13,914 nt of DNA from an uncultured Fretibacterium sp. (GTDB lineage Bacteria; Synergistota; Synergistia; Synergistales; Aminobacteriaceae): the NCBI GenBank assembly GCA_937900285.1, contig CALCEM010000047.1, positions 1 to 13,914 of the forward strand, in the 5' to 3' direction. Below the pieces are notes generated by a model. That model worked only from the letters and a program-made list of their open reading frames with translations. It did no database searches and was not told the DNA's origin. The position numbers and the translations under genes are program-made. Below, piece by piece: positions 7,633 to 13,914 of this stretch (position 1 is its first letter; each line of letters opens with the position of its first letter).

Positions 7633-8183
7633 GATTTAAAAAGCTCCTTGAATCTGGGTAAAATTTTATCTTTATCCGATAATTTAAACTCGCAGTCAAT
7701 TTCAGGCCATAAAATATTTATATCAGGATCGTTATAAATTATTCCGCCTTCGTCATCAGCGTGATAAAAGTCATCGCATTTATAACAAAATTCCGCGACT
7801 TCCGACAGCACTAAAAATCCATGAGCAAAATTTTTTGGGATCAAAAACTGTTTTTTATTTTCTGCACTCAATTCAAGGCCGTAATATTTTCCGAATGTTT
7901 TACTGTTTAATCTCAAATCGACAGCTACATCATAAACATTTCCGCGAATTACCCGGACCAGTTTCGTTTGAGAATATTTTTTTTGAAAGTGCAAACCTCT
8001 TAAAACTCCTTTTGTGCTCATGCTCTGATTATCCTGTACGAAATTTATATTTAAATTTGCTTCGGCCATGTCATTTTTGTTATAGCTCTCGTAAAAATAT
8101 CCTCTGTTATCCCCGTGAACTTTCGGAATGATCACGCACAAGCCTTCAATATTTCCGACGTTATAATTAATTTCTATTTGCAT
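7629..8183 (-). CDS. rfbC: dTDP-4-dehydrorhamnose 3,5-epimerase
   Basis: RfbC (RmlC) epimerises dTDP-4-keto-6-deoxyglucose at C3 and C5. The cupin shows HGDNRGYFYESY (23-34), VLRGLHFQ (60-67) with the catalytic His65, FAHGF (119-123) and the region around FCYKCDDFYHADDEGGI holding the active-site tyrosine. The 184-residue length is normal. A strong AAGGAGG precedes the ATG within the end of rfbD, with a 17-base gene overlap. Confidence 0.96.
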   Translation of the reverse strand: MQIEINYNVGNIEGLCVIIPKVHGDNRGYFYESYNKNDMAEANLNINFVQDNQSMSTKGVLRGLHFQKKYSQTKLVRVIRGNVYDVAVDLRLNSKTFGKYYGLELSAENKKQFLIPKNFAHGFLVLSEVAEFCYKCDDFYHADDEGGIIYNDPDINILWPEIDCEFKLSDKDKILPRFKELFKS

Positions 8184-9096
8184 TTAATAAATACCTCCTT
8201 AATGCATCGCGCCAGTCAGGTAATAATTTAAATCCGTTTTCGCTTAATTTTCTTTTGTCCAGTCTTGAATTAAATGGGCGTTCAGCTTTTGACAAACCGT
8301 ACTCAGCAGTACTAACAGGAATTATATTTATATTAATATTTGCCTGCTTAAAAATTTCGCACGCAAAATCGTACCAGCTTATAAACCCGCCTTCGTTCGT
8401 GGCGTGATATATTCCAAATTTTTCAGTTAAATTCATGTCAGCTAATAATTTAGCGAGATCTGGCGTATATGTTGGCGTTCCTATTTGATCATTTACGACG
8501 CGCAAAGTTTTATATTTTTCTGCGAGCTTTAACATCGTTTTAACAAAGTTATTTCCGTTTTGACCGAACACCCAAGCGATTCGCACTATAAAATATTTAT
8601 CGAGATATTTTTTTACTGCAAATTCGCCGTTTAATTTCGATAATCCGTAATAATTTAAGGGCTTGAATTTTTCATCATCTGGTTTCCATGCTTCAGAGCC
8701 TTGACCGTTGAAAATATAATCAGTGCTTATATAAGTCATTACGCAATTAAATTTTTTGCATGCTTTCGAAATATTTTCAGTTCCTATTACATTTACATTC
8801 CAGACGATATTTTTATTATTTTCGTCTTCAGCTGCATCGACTGCTGTCCAGGCTGCACAATGTATAACGCGGTCGGGTTTAATTTTCATAAATAAATTTT
8901 CGACTGCTTCATAATTCGTAATATCGACCGGCAAATATTCGCAAGTTTCGTCACCTGAATATTTTTCTTGTAAATCTGTTCCAGCGATTAAAAAATTTTT
9001 TCGTTCGTTAAATTCTTTAATTAAATCTCTTCCGAGTTGACCATTTGCGCCAGTAATTAAAATTTTATTTTTTTTATCTGTCAATATATTTTCCAT
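8167..9096 (-). CDS. rfbD: dTDP-4-dehydrorhamnose reductase
   Basis: RfbD (RmlD) makes dTDP-L-rhamnose with NAD(P)H, the last step of the pathway. It has TGANGQLG (15-22), ISTDYIFNG (123-131), Tyr150-x-x-x-Lys154 (YGLSK) and RIAWVFG. Length 309 fits. AAAGGA lies about 11 bases before the ATG, and the gene overlaps rfbA by 23 bases. The N-terminus has a few residues (ENILTDKKN) ahead of the usual first strand. Confidence 0.95.
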   Translation of the reverse strand: MENILTDKKNKILITGANGQLGRDLIKEFNERKNFLIAGTDLQEKYSGDETCEYLPVDITNYEAVENLFMKIKPDRVIHCAAWTAVDAAEDENNKNIVWNVNVIGTENISKACKKFNCVMTYISTDYIFNGQGSEAWKPDDEKFKPLNYYGLSKLNGEFAVKKYLDKYFIVRIAWVFGQNGNNFVKTMLKLAEKYKTLRVVNDQIGTPTYTPDLAKLLADMNLTEKFGIYHATNEGGFISWYDFACEIFKQANININIIPVSTAEYGLSKAERPFNSRLDKRKLSENGFKLLPDWRDALRRYLLNANRN

Positions 9097-9964
9097 CTAG
9101 AACATCCTTTAAATATTGTCCGTATTGATTTTTTTTCAATAGTTCGTAAACCTTCATGACGGATTCTTTATTAATCCAGCCGTTTAAATATGCAATTTCT
9201 TCGAGACATCCTATTTTTCTGTGTTGATGCTGTTCGACTGTTTTAACGAAATTTGTAGCGTCAACGAGACTTTCATGCGTTCCGGTATCAAGCCAGGTAA
9301 ACCCCTGCCCCAATAACTCAACGTTTAAATTTCCGTTTTCGAGATAAATTCTATTTAAATCCGTTATTTCGAGTTCGCCGCGTGCAGAAGGTTTTAAATT
9401 TTCGGCAAAATTTATCACGCGGTTATCATAAAAATATAAACCTGTTACGCAGTAATTGCTTTTAGGTTTTTGCGGTTTTTCTTCGATTGAGATTGCTCTG
9501 CCTGCTTTATCAAATTCGACGATTCCGAAGCGTTCGGGGTCATCAACGTAATACCCGAAAATTGTTGCGCCCTTGCCAGAATTTGCATTTTCAACGGCTG
9601 CGCGTAATCTTTTTTTTAGACCTTGACCAGAGAAAATATTATCACCTAAAATCATGGCAACCGTATCAGAGCCAATAAAATTTTTGCCGATTATAAAGGC
9701 TTGTGCTAATCCTTCCGGTTTAGGCTGTTCGGCATAAAAAAAATTTACTCCAAACTGCGAGCCGTCTCCCAATAATTTTTTAAATCTCGGCAGATCTTCG
9801 GGTGTTGAAATTATTAAAATATCTTTAATTTTCACCTGCATTAAAATCGAAACAGGATAATAAATCATAGGTTTATCATAGACCGGCAGTAATTGTTTTG
9901 AAGTTACGAGCGTCAGAGGGTAAAGCCTTGTACCGCTTCCACCAGCTAAAACAATACCTTTCAT
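9074..9964 (-). CDS. rfbA: Glucose-1-phosphate thymidylyltransferase
   Basis: RfbA (RmlA) couples dTTP with glucose-1-phosphate, the first step of dTDP-rhamnose synthesis. It shows LAGGSGTRLYPLT (6-18), SKQLLPVYDKPMIYYP, LGDNIFSG, ISIEEKPQKPKSNY and FTWLDTGTHESL. Length 296 matches the family. GAGGAG 13 bases upstream supports the ATG. It heads the operon in the order A-D-C-B, and all four genes overlap, so equal expression is likely. Confidence 0.97.
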   Translation of the reverse strand: MKGIVLAGGSGTRLYPLTLVTSKQLLPVYDKPMIYYPVSILMQVKIKDILIISTPEDLPRFKKLLGDGSQFGVNFFYAEQPKPEGLAQAFIIGKNFIGSDTVAMILGDNIFSGQGLKKRLRAAVENANSGKGATIFGYYVDDPERFGIVEFDKAGRAISIEEKPQKPKSNYCVTGLYFYDNRVINFAENLKPSARGELEITDLNRIYLENGNLNVELLGQGFTWLDTGTHESLVDATNFVKTVEQHQHRKIGCLEEIAYLNGWINKESVMKVYELLKKNQYGQYLKDVLDGKYIDR

Positions 9965-9991
9965 TTTTAAAAATTCATCTCCTCGATTGAG

Positions 9992-9997
9992 ATTATA
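9992..9997 (-). promoter_or_regulatory. Possible -10 element of the rfb operon promoter
   Basis: On the minus strand a perfect TATAAT lies about 30 bases upstream of rfbA, followed by the GAGGAG ribosome binding site. I see no good -35 box at 16-18 bases, so this is tentative. Confidence 0.3.
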
Positions 9998-10057
9998 AAA
10001 AATGCGAGCTATCTTAAATTTTAACAGTCCGCAATAAAATTATTATGTTTTTTAAAT

Positions 10058-10210
10058 TTAAATTCCGTTAGTATTCTGGAAATTTTTCGGGTAAATCTGG
10101 TAAATAATAATTTTTTGCCACCGTTTTAAATTTTGGGTGTTGGCTTTGGATATTAACCCGGAAAATAATAAAAGCGCAAAAATTATCAACATAAAATTCT
10201 TATAATGCAT
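10058..10210 (-). pseudogene. Remnant of a secreted GH13 alpha-amylase/alpha-glucosidase: signal peptide plus first strand
   Basis: A 50-codon minus-strand frame starts at the ATG at 10210-10208 (or 10192-10190) and stops at 10060-10058. AGGACGG lies about 11 bases before the first ATG. The product has a short basic start (MHYKNF), a hydrophobic stretch (LIIFALLLFSGLI) and a likely cleavage site near SKANT, i.e. a signal peptide. It then reads IIIYQIYPKNFQNTNG, which matches the opening strand of GH13 enzymes (consensus like VVYQIYPRSFxDxNGDG). The remaining several hundred residues of that family are absent; a TAA follows NGI directly. So I read it as a truncated relic. A short leader ORF of the rfb operon is the alternative. 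The rest of the 333-base gap holds only AT-rich sequence and weak promoter-like boxes. Confidence 0.6.
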
Positions 10211-10297
10211 TAAAATTTTTACCGTCCTGAAAAAATTATTTAATAAAACAAATATTTTAAAGGATCATGAAAAAAACATAAAAGAGGCTGGTTTAAA

Positions 10298-10627
10298 TTG
10301 GCGGTAACGGAAATTACAAAAGAGAATTATGAGACGGAATTTATAAAAAGTTCTTTGCCTGTTGTGTTGGATTTTTGGGGAAATCAGTGCGCTCCGTGCA
10401 TGGAATTAATGCCGAAATATCACGAGCTTTCAGCTAAACCGGAATATAAAGGGAAAATTAAATTTTGTTCGGTTGAAACTTCTAAAAATCGGAGAGTTGC
10501 AATTAATTTACGTGTTATGTCGCAACCGACGTTTTTATTTTATAAAGATGGCCGTGAAATATGCAGAATTGCAGGAAATAAAACGACAATTGAAGCTATA
10601 ACAGATAAAATTAACGAAATAATTTAA
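10298..10627 (+). CDS. Thioredoxin-like protein
   Basis: A thioredoxin fold of 109 residues. The redox site is CAPC (31-34) after LDFWGNQ, so the usual Trp before the first Cys is Gln and the Gly of CGPC is Ala. The cis-proline is Pro77 in MSQPTFLFYKDG. No signal peptide is seen, so it should act in the cytoplasm as a disulfide reductant. The TTG start at 10298 has AAAGAGG 10 bases upstream. A TATAAT at 10201-10206 may be its -10 box, though no clear -35 is present. A hairpin terminator follows, so it is probably monocistronic. Confidence 0.9.
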   Translation: MAVTEITKENYETEFIKSSLPVVLDFWGNQCAPCMELMPKYHELSAKPEYKGKIKFCSVETSKNRRVAINLRVMSQPTFLFYKDGREICRIAGNKTTIEAITDKINEII

Positions 10628-10640
10628 ATTTTTAGTTTTG

Positions 10641-10677
10641 CCCGGATTTATAATTATTTCCGGGAGTTCTCTTTTTT
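10641..10677 (+). terminator. Intrinsic terminator after the thioredoxin gene
   Basis: CCCGGA (10641-10646) pairs with TCCGGG (10659-10664) around a 12-base AT loop. A pyrimidine tail with TTTTTT follows at 10672-10677, seven bases after the stem. Confidence 0.6.
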
Positions 10678-10698
10678 ACTTTGAAAGGCGGTTGACAA

Positions 10699-11751
10699 AT
10701 GTACAAAAATATAATTGAGATCAGAGATCAGAGATCAGAGATCAGAGATCAGAGATCAGAGATCAGAGATCAGAGGAAGACTTATATTGATTTTTTAAGA
10801 ATTATCGCAACTTTTTCAGTAATATTTTTTCACATAAGCAATCAAGATGAATTAACGACGGATGTAAATTTATTGAAAATTTTTCACATATTCGAGACTC
10901 GTTTATATATTGGCGTTCCGTTGTTCGTGATGATAAGCGGAGTTTTATTTTTAAATCCCGAAAGAAATTACAATTTAAAAAAACTTTACGGCAAACATAT
11001 AAAAAGAATGTCGATCGCGTTTTTATTATGGTCGCCGTTTTATGCTTTAACATCATGCGCCTTTAAATCGACTGAGCTTAAAGATATTTTAACCCGGATA
11101 GTTACAGGCCATGTACATTTATGGTTTTTGTTTATGATAATTGGACTTTATATGATCGTTCCGTTTTTGCGCGAGATCACAAAATCAAAATTTATGACAA
11201 AATATTTTTTGTTGTTAGCTTTAATTTTTGCTTCGGTAATTCCTCAAAGTATTTCAATTATTGCGGAACATTCGCCGGAAATTTCGGAAATTTTGAGAAC
11301 GGTGCTGAATAAATTTTATTTTCATTTTGTGCTTGGTTATACGGGGTATTTTGTTTTAGGTTACGCGTTGGATCAAGTTGAAATATCACGAAAATTTGAA
11401 GCGGTTATATATTTTGCCGGCCTTGTTTCAATAATATTTTTTGGCACAACATACGGAGCATTTTCATTAAATAGCGTGATAATTTGTACAGCAATATTCA
11501 TATTATGTAAAAAACATTTTCCAACGGGAATTAAATCAGCTGGAATTTTAAAATTTATTTCGTGTCATTGTTTTGGAATATATTTATCACATTCGCTATT
11601 TATCGGGATATTAAAATATTTTGGTATAACGTCATTACGTTTTAATTTGTATATATCAATTCCGACAATTGCAATTTTAGTATTTATTATTTCGTTTTTG
11701 TTTTCGGTTATCTGCAAAAAAATCCCGGTGCTTAAAAATATAATTCCGTAA
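10699..11751 (+). CDS. Membrane acyltransferase, acyltransferase-3 family (probable polysaccharide O-acetyltransferase), with repeat-encoded N-terminus
   Basis: This 350-residue integral membrane protein has about ten hydrophobic segments and the acyltransferase-3 plan. The first helix carries the conserved His45 (DFLRIIATFSVIFFHISN), and later come PLFVMISGVLF, a cytoplasmic KHIKRM stretch, GHVHLWFLFMIIGLY and a late FGIYLSHSLF. The family moves acyl groups, often acetyl, onto surface sugars. AAAGGCGG 8 bases before the ATG sets the start. Residues 7-26 are encoded by a heptanucleotide repeat and read as EIRDQRS repeated; the true domain begins at KTYIDF. With the 8.4 copies present the gene is in frame (ON); gain or loss of one unit would shift it. 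A terminator follows. Confidence 0.88.
   Translation: MYKNIIEIRDQRSEIRDQRSEIRDQRKTYIDFLRIIATFSVIFFHISNQDELTTDVNLLKIFHIFETRLYIGVPLFVMISGVLFLNPERNYNLKKLYGKHIKRMSIAFLLWSPFYALTSCAFKSTELKDILTRIVTGHVHLWFLFMIIGLYMIVPFLREITKSKFMTKYFLLLALIFASVIPQSISIIAEHSPEISEILRTVLNKFYFHFVLGYTGYFVLGYALDQVEISRKFEAVIYFAGLVSIIFFGTTYGAFSLNSVIICTAIFILCKKHFPTGIKSAGILKFISCHCFGIYLSHSLFIGILKYFGITSLRFNLYISIPTIAILVFIISFLFSVICKKIPVLKNIIP
10717..10775 (+). repeat. Heptanucleotide tandem repeat (GAGATCA)8 near the acyltransferase start
   Basis: Eight perfect GAGATCA units (10717-10772) plus GAG lie 18 bases after the start codon. Three units equal 21 bases and encode the seven-residue repeat EIRDQRS. Because 7 is not a multiple of 3, each change of one copy moves the frame. 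Each unit holds a GATC site, so eight GATC sites are spaced 7 bases apart. Confidence 0.95.
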
Positions 11752-11784
11752 TAAATAAATAATTTTGTAATGCCAAATATAATT

Positions 11785-11830
11785 TTACTCTGCTTGAACT
11801 TGAAATTTTTTCAGGTGGAGTAATTTTTTT
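11785..11830 (+). terminator. Intrinsic terminator after the acyltransferase gene
   Basis: Bases 11785-11798 pair with 11810-11823 as a 14-bp stem (outer TTACTC/GAGTAA, with a few G-T pairs inside) around an 11-base loop. Seven T follow at 11824-11830. Confidence 0.75.
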
Positions 11831-11919
11831 GTTCTCGTTTCACACCAATAACATAAATAAAAATATAATTACGCTTAAATTGAATTTTAAATTTTATTTT
11901 CGGAGGAATAATTTATTTT

Positions 11920-12642
11920 ATGTCAATAATCGAAGTTCATAACCTCGTGAAAATTTATAAAACTGGCGATATCGAATTACGTGCGCTCGATGACGTAACA
12001 TGCTCAATCGATCACGGCGAATTTGTTTGCATAATGGGGCCTTCAGGTTCTGGAAAATCTACAATGATGAATATTTTAGGCTGTCTTGATGTCTTGACTT
12101 CAGGAAAATATATTTTAGACGGAATAAACGTAAAAGATCAAAACCGCGCCGGCCTCGCTGATATTCGTAATCAAAAAATCGGTTTTGTGTTTCAAGGTTA
12201 TAATTTACTGCCTCGCGCCGATGCTTTGGAAAATGTCGAATTGCCTTTATTATATCGTGGCGTAAAATCTTCTGAACGTCGTAAATTATCGATTGAAGCA
12301 CTTGAGCGTGTAGGTTTGGCCGATAGAATGCATCATAAACCTGTACAAATGAGCGGAGGCCAACAGCAACGTGTAGCAATAGCCCGCGCAATCGTGGGAA
12401 AAGCTCCTATAATTATGGCTGATGAACCTACGGGAGCACTCGACACAAAAACTACAGTTGAGATCATGCAAATTTTTTCAGGTTTACATGAAGACGGTGC
12501 AACTATAATTTTAGTGACGCATGAGCCGGATATCTCGACATGGGCGCAACGTGTTTTAAGATTTCGCGATGGGAAATTAATTTCAGATGAAGCAGCTCCG
12601 ACAGATGTTTCAAACGATAATGAAATTAAGCAGCGGAAATAA
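11920..12642 (+). CDS. ABC transporter ATPase, MacB/LolD type
   Basis: A complete ABC ATPase of 240 residues. Walker A is GPSGSGKST (40-48), the Q-loop Gln is 92 in VFQGYNLLPR, the signature is MSGGQQQR (144-151), Walker B is IIMADE (164-169) followed by PTGALD, and the switch His is 201. Strings such as MMNILGCLD, TSGKYILDG and RNQKIGFVFQ are typical of MacB/LolD/YknY-type ATPases, which drive mechanotransmission rather than solute uptake. GGAGGA at 11902-11907 supports the ATG. TATAAT at 11864-11869 is a possible -10 box without a clear -35. No MacB-type permease or membrane fusion gene is seen; the next gene, 38 bases on, is a permease of another family. Confidence 0.93.
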   Translation: MSIIEVHNLVKIYKTGDIELRALDDVTCSIDHGEFVCIMGPSGSGKSTMMNILGCLDVLTSGKYILDGINVKDQNRAGLADIRNQKIGFVFQGYNLLPRADALENVELPLLYRGVKSSERRKLSIEALERVGLADRMHHKPVQMSGGQQQRVAIARAIVGKAPIIMADEPTGALDTKTTVEIMQIFSGLHEDGATIILVTHEPDISTWAQRVLRFRDGKLISDEAAPTDVSNDNEIKQRK

Positions 12643-12680
12643 AAATAAAAATAATATTTTGGGAGAGTGTAAATAAAAAA

Positions 12681-13364
12681 ATGTCATTAGACCAAATACT
12701 TTATAAAATTTTAATTCAGGGAAATTCATACCAGACTATTTTAAAAGGTCTAAACGCTACAGTTGAAATTTCGTTATATTCGTTATTATACGGGACGTTA
12801 TTGGGTGCTTTTATATGTATGTTAAAAATGTCGGGGTCTAAAATTTTAAAATTCATCTCGACCGTTTACATAATAATTTTAAGAGGTTCGCCGGTCTTAA
12901 TGTTGCTTATGCTTTTATATTACGGAGTATTTGCGCGGAGCAGTCTTGAAGCTAACACGATCGCAATAATAGCATTTTCGTTAAATATTTCCGCACATGT
13001 AGCAGAATTATTACGCGCCTCAATTAACGCGACTGATCGCGGACAGGTTGAAGCTGCGAGGACGTTAGGATTTTCAAAATTTCAGGCGTTCAGGTTAGTA
13101 ACATTGCCTCAAGTTATAAAAATTACAAAACCCGTTTACCAGTCGACAATAATAAATTTAATTCAATGGACGAGCGTTGTGGGATATGTTTCGATAACGG
13201 ATTTAACGCGGGTAATAAATAATATTTCATCAAGAACCATGCAGCCAATGGTAACGATGATAATAGGAATGTTAATTTATTTGGGACTTGCTTATATAGT
13301 TCATGGGATTTTTGCGATCTCTGATTATATTCAGGAGAAAAAGGAAATTGAGGCGATTTCATGA
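12681..13364 (+). CDS. Polar amino acid-type ABC transporter permease (HisM/GlnP family)
   Basis: An inner-membrane permease of 227 residues with about five hydrophobic segments. It begins with the family opening ILKGLNATVEISLYSLLYG, then LRGSPVLMLLMLLYYG (67-82) and the EAA loop EAARTLGFSKFQAFRLVTLP (124-143) that docks the ATPase. Family members import polar amino acids with a periplasmic binding protein and a GlnQ/HisP-type ATPase; neither is in the window. GGGAGAG at 12661-12667 serves the ATG. Close spacing suggests one unit with the upstream ATPase, although the families do not normally pair. The next gene is the rRNA operon, 169 bases on. Confidence 0.9.
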   Translation: MSLDQILYKILIQGNSYQTILKGLNATVEISLYSLLYGTLLGAFICMLKMSGSKILKFISTVYIIILRGSPVLMLLMLLYYGVFARSSLEANTIAIIAFSLNISAHVAELLRASINATDRGQVEAARTLGFSKFQAFRLVTLPQVIKITKPVYQSTIINLIQWTSVVGYVSITDLTRVINNISSRTMQPMVTMIIGMLIYLGLAYIVHGIFAISDYIQEKKEIEAIS

Positions 13365-13407
13365 AAAGTTTTTTATTAATATTCTGCGAAAAAAAATTTT
13401 TGGGGGC

Positions 13408-13435
13408 TTGCAAAAAATAAAAAGGCTTGTATAAT
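13408..13435 (+). promoter_or_regulatory. Probable rRNA operon promoter
   Basis: TTGCAA (13408-13413) and a perfect TATAAT (13430-13435) are 16 bases apart, placing the start near 13442, about 90 bases before 16S. The leader holds CCGTT (13441-13445) and AACGG (13470-13474) that can pair. Confidence 0.6.
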
Positions 13436-13533
13436 TTCACCCGTTGTTCACGAGAGGGGCAACAAAGGAAACGGAAATTTGACAATATAAGAAGCGTATA
13501 AAGATAAATTGCGATTGAGTGAGATTAAACTTT

Positions 13534-13914
<381 letters not shown>

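Noticed and set aside
10692..10715. TTGACA (10692-10697) and TATAAT (10710-10715) around the acyltransferase start
   Set aside because: The boxes are only 12 bases apart, too close for a sigma-70 promoter, and overlap the start codon.
13123..13485. A 120-codon minus-strand frame
   Set aside because: It is antisense to the well-supported permease gene and the rRNA promoter region, and its product is low-complexity.
13479..13507. TTGACA as a second rRNA promoter
   Set aside because: The box at the proper distance (AGATAA) is a poor -10, and TATAAA at 13497 is only 12 bases away.

Overview
The window is AT-rich bacterial DNA. Codon third positions favour A/T, several genes start with TTG, and genes are tightly packed and often overlap. 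A complete dTDP-L-rhamnose operon suggests a cell with a surface polysaccharide. The 16S rRNA start at the right edge is clearly bacterial. Some of its segments, such as ACGACGGGTAGCCGG, resemble Synergistota-type 16S, but I could not run a comparison, so the phylum stays open.

Layout: (1) 1-4187, plus strand: a putative biosynthetic operon. It holds a GNAT acyltransferase running in from the left edge through a pentanucleotide repeat, a class V aminotransferase broken by a run of 11 G, a HisC-like aminotransferase, and a cytidylyltransferase fused to a Gfo/Idh/MocA-like domain. (2) 4204-6591, plus: purC, purF and a tRNA-Leu(UAG), closed by a terminator that could serve both strands. (3) 9964-6628, minus: rfbA-rfbD-rfbC-rfbB, four overlapping genes for dTDP-L-rhamnose. 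(4) 9965-10297: intergenic, with a minus-strand remnant of the N-terminus of a secreted GH13 alpha-amylase. (5) 10298-11830, plus: a thioredoxin-like gene and a membrane acyltransferase-3 gene whose 5' end carries a heptanucleotide repeat, each followed by a likely terminator. (6) 11920-13364, plus: a MacB/LolD-type ABC ATPase and a polar amino acid-type ABC permease. (7) 13408-13914: an rRNA promoter and the first ~381 bases of 16S rRNA.

The most notable feature is a set of three simple-sequence tracts with unit lengths 5, 1 and 7, none divisible by 3. Each lies inside a reading frame of a gene likely to build or modify surface molecules. As assembled, the acyltransferase is in frame, the class V aminotransferase is out of frame, and the GNAT gene is open to the window edge with its start not visible. 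This is the layout expected of slipped-strand phase variation, in which each gene switches on or off independently. My working reading is a phase-variable surface-glycan decoration system: an amino- or phospho-containing group made by region 1, acylation by the GNAT and the acyltransferase-3 protein, and a rhamnose-containing glycan as the likely scaffold. The link between these parts is inferred from gene content and proximity; the substrate is unknown.
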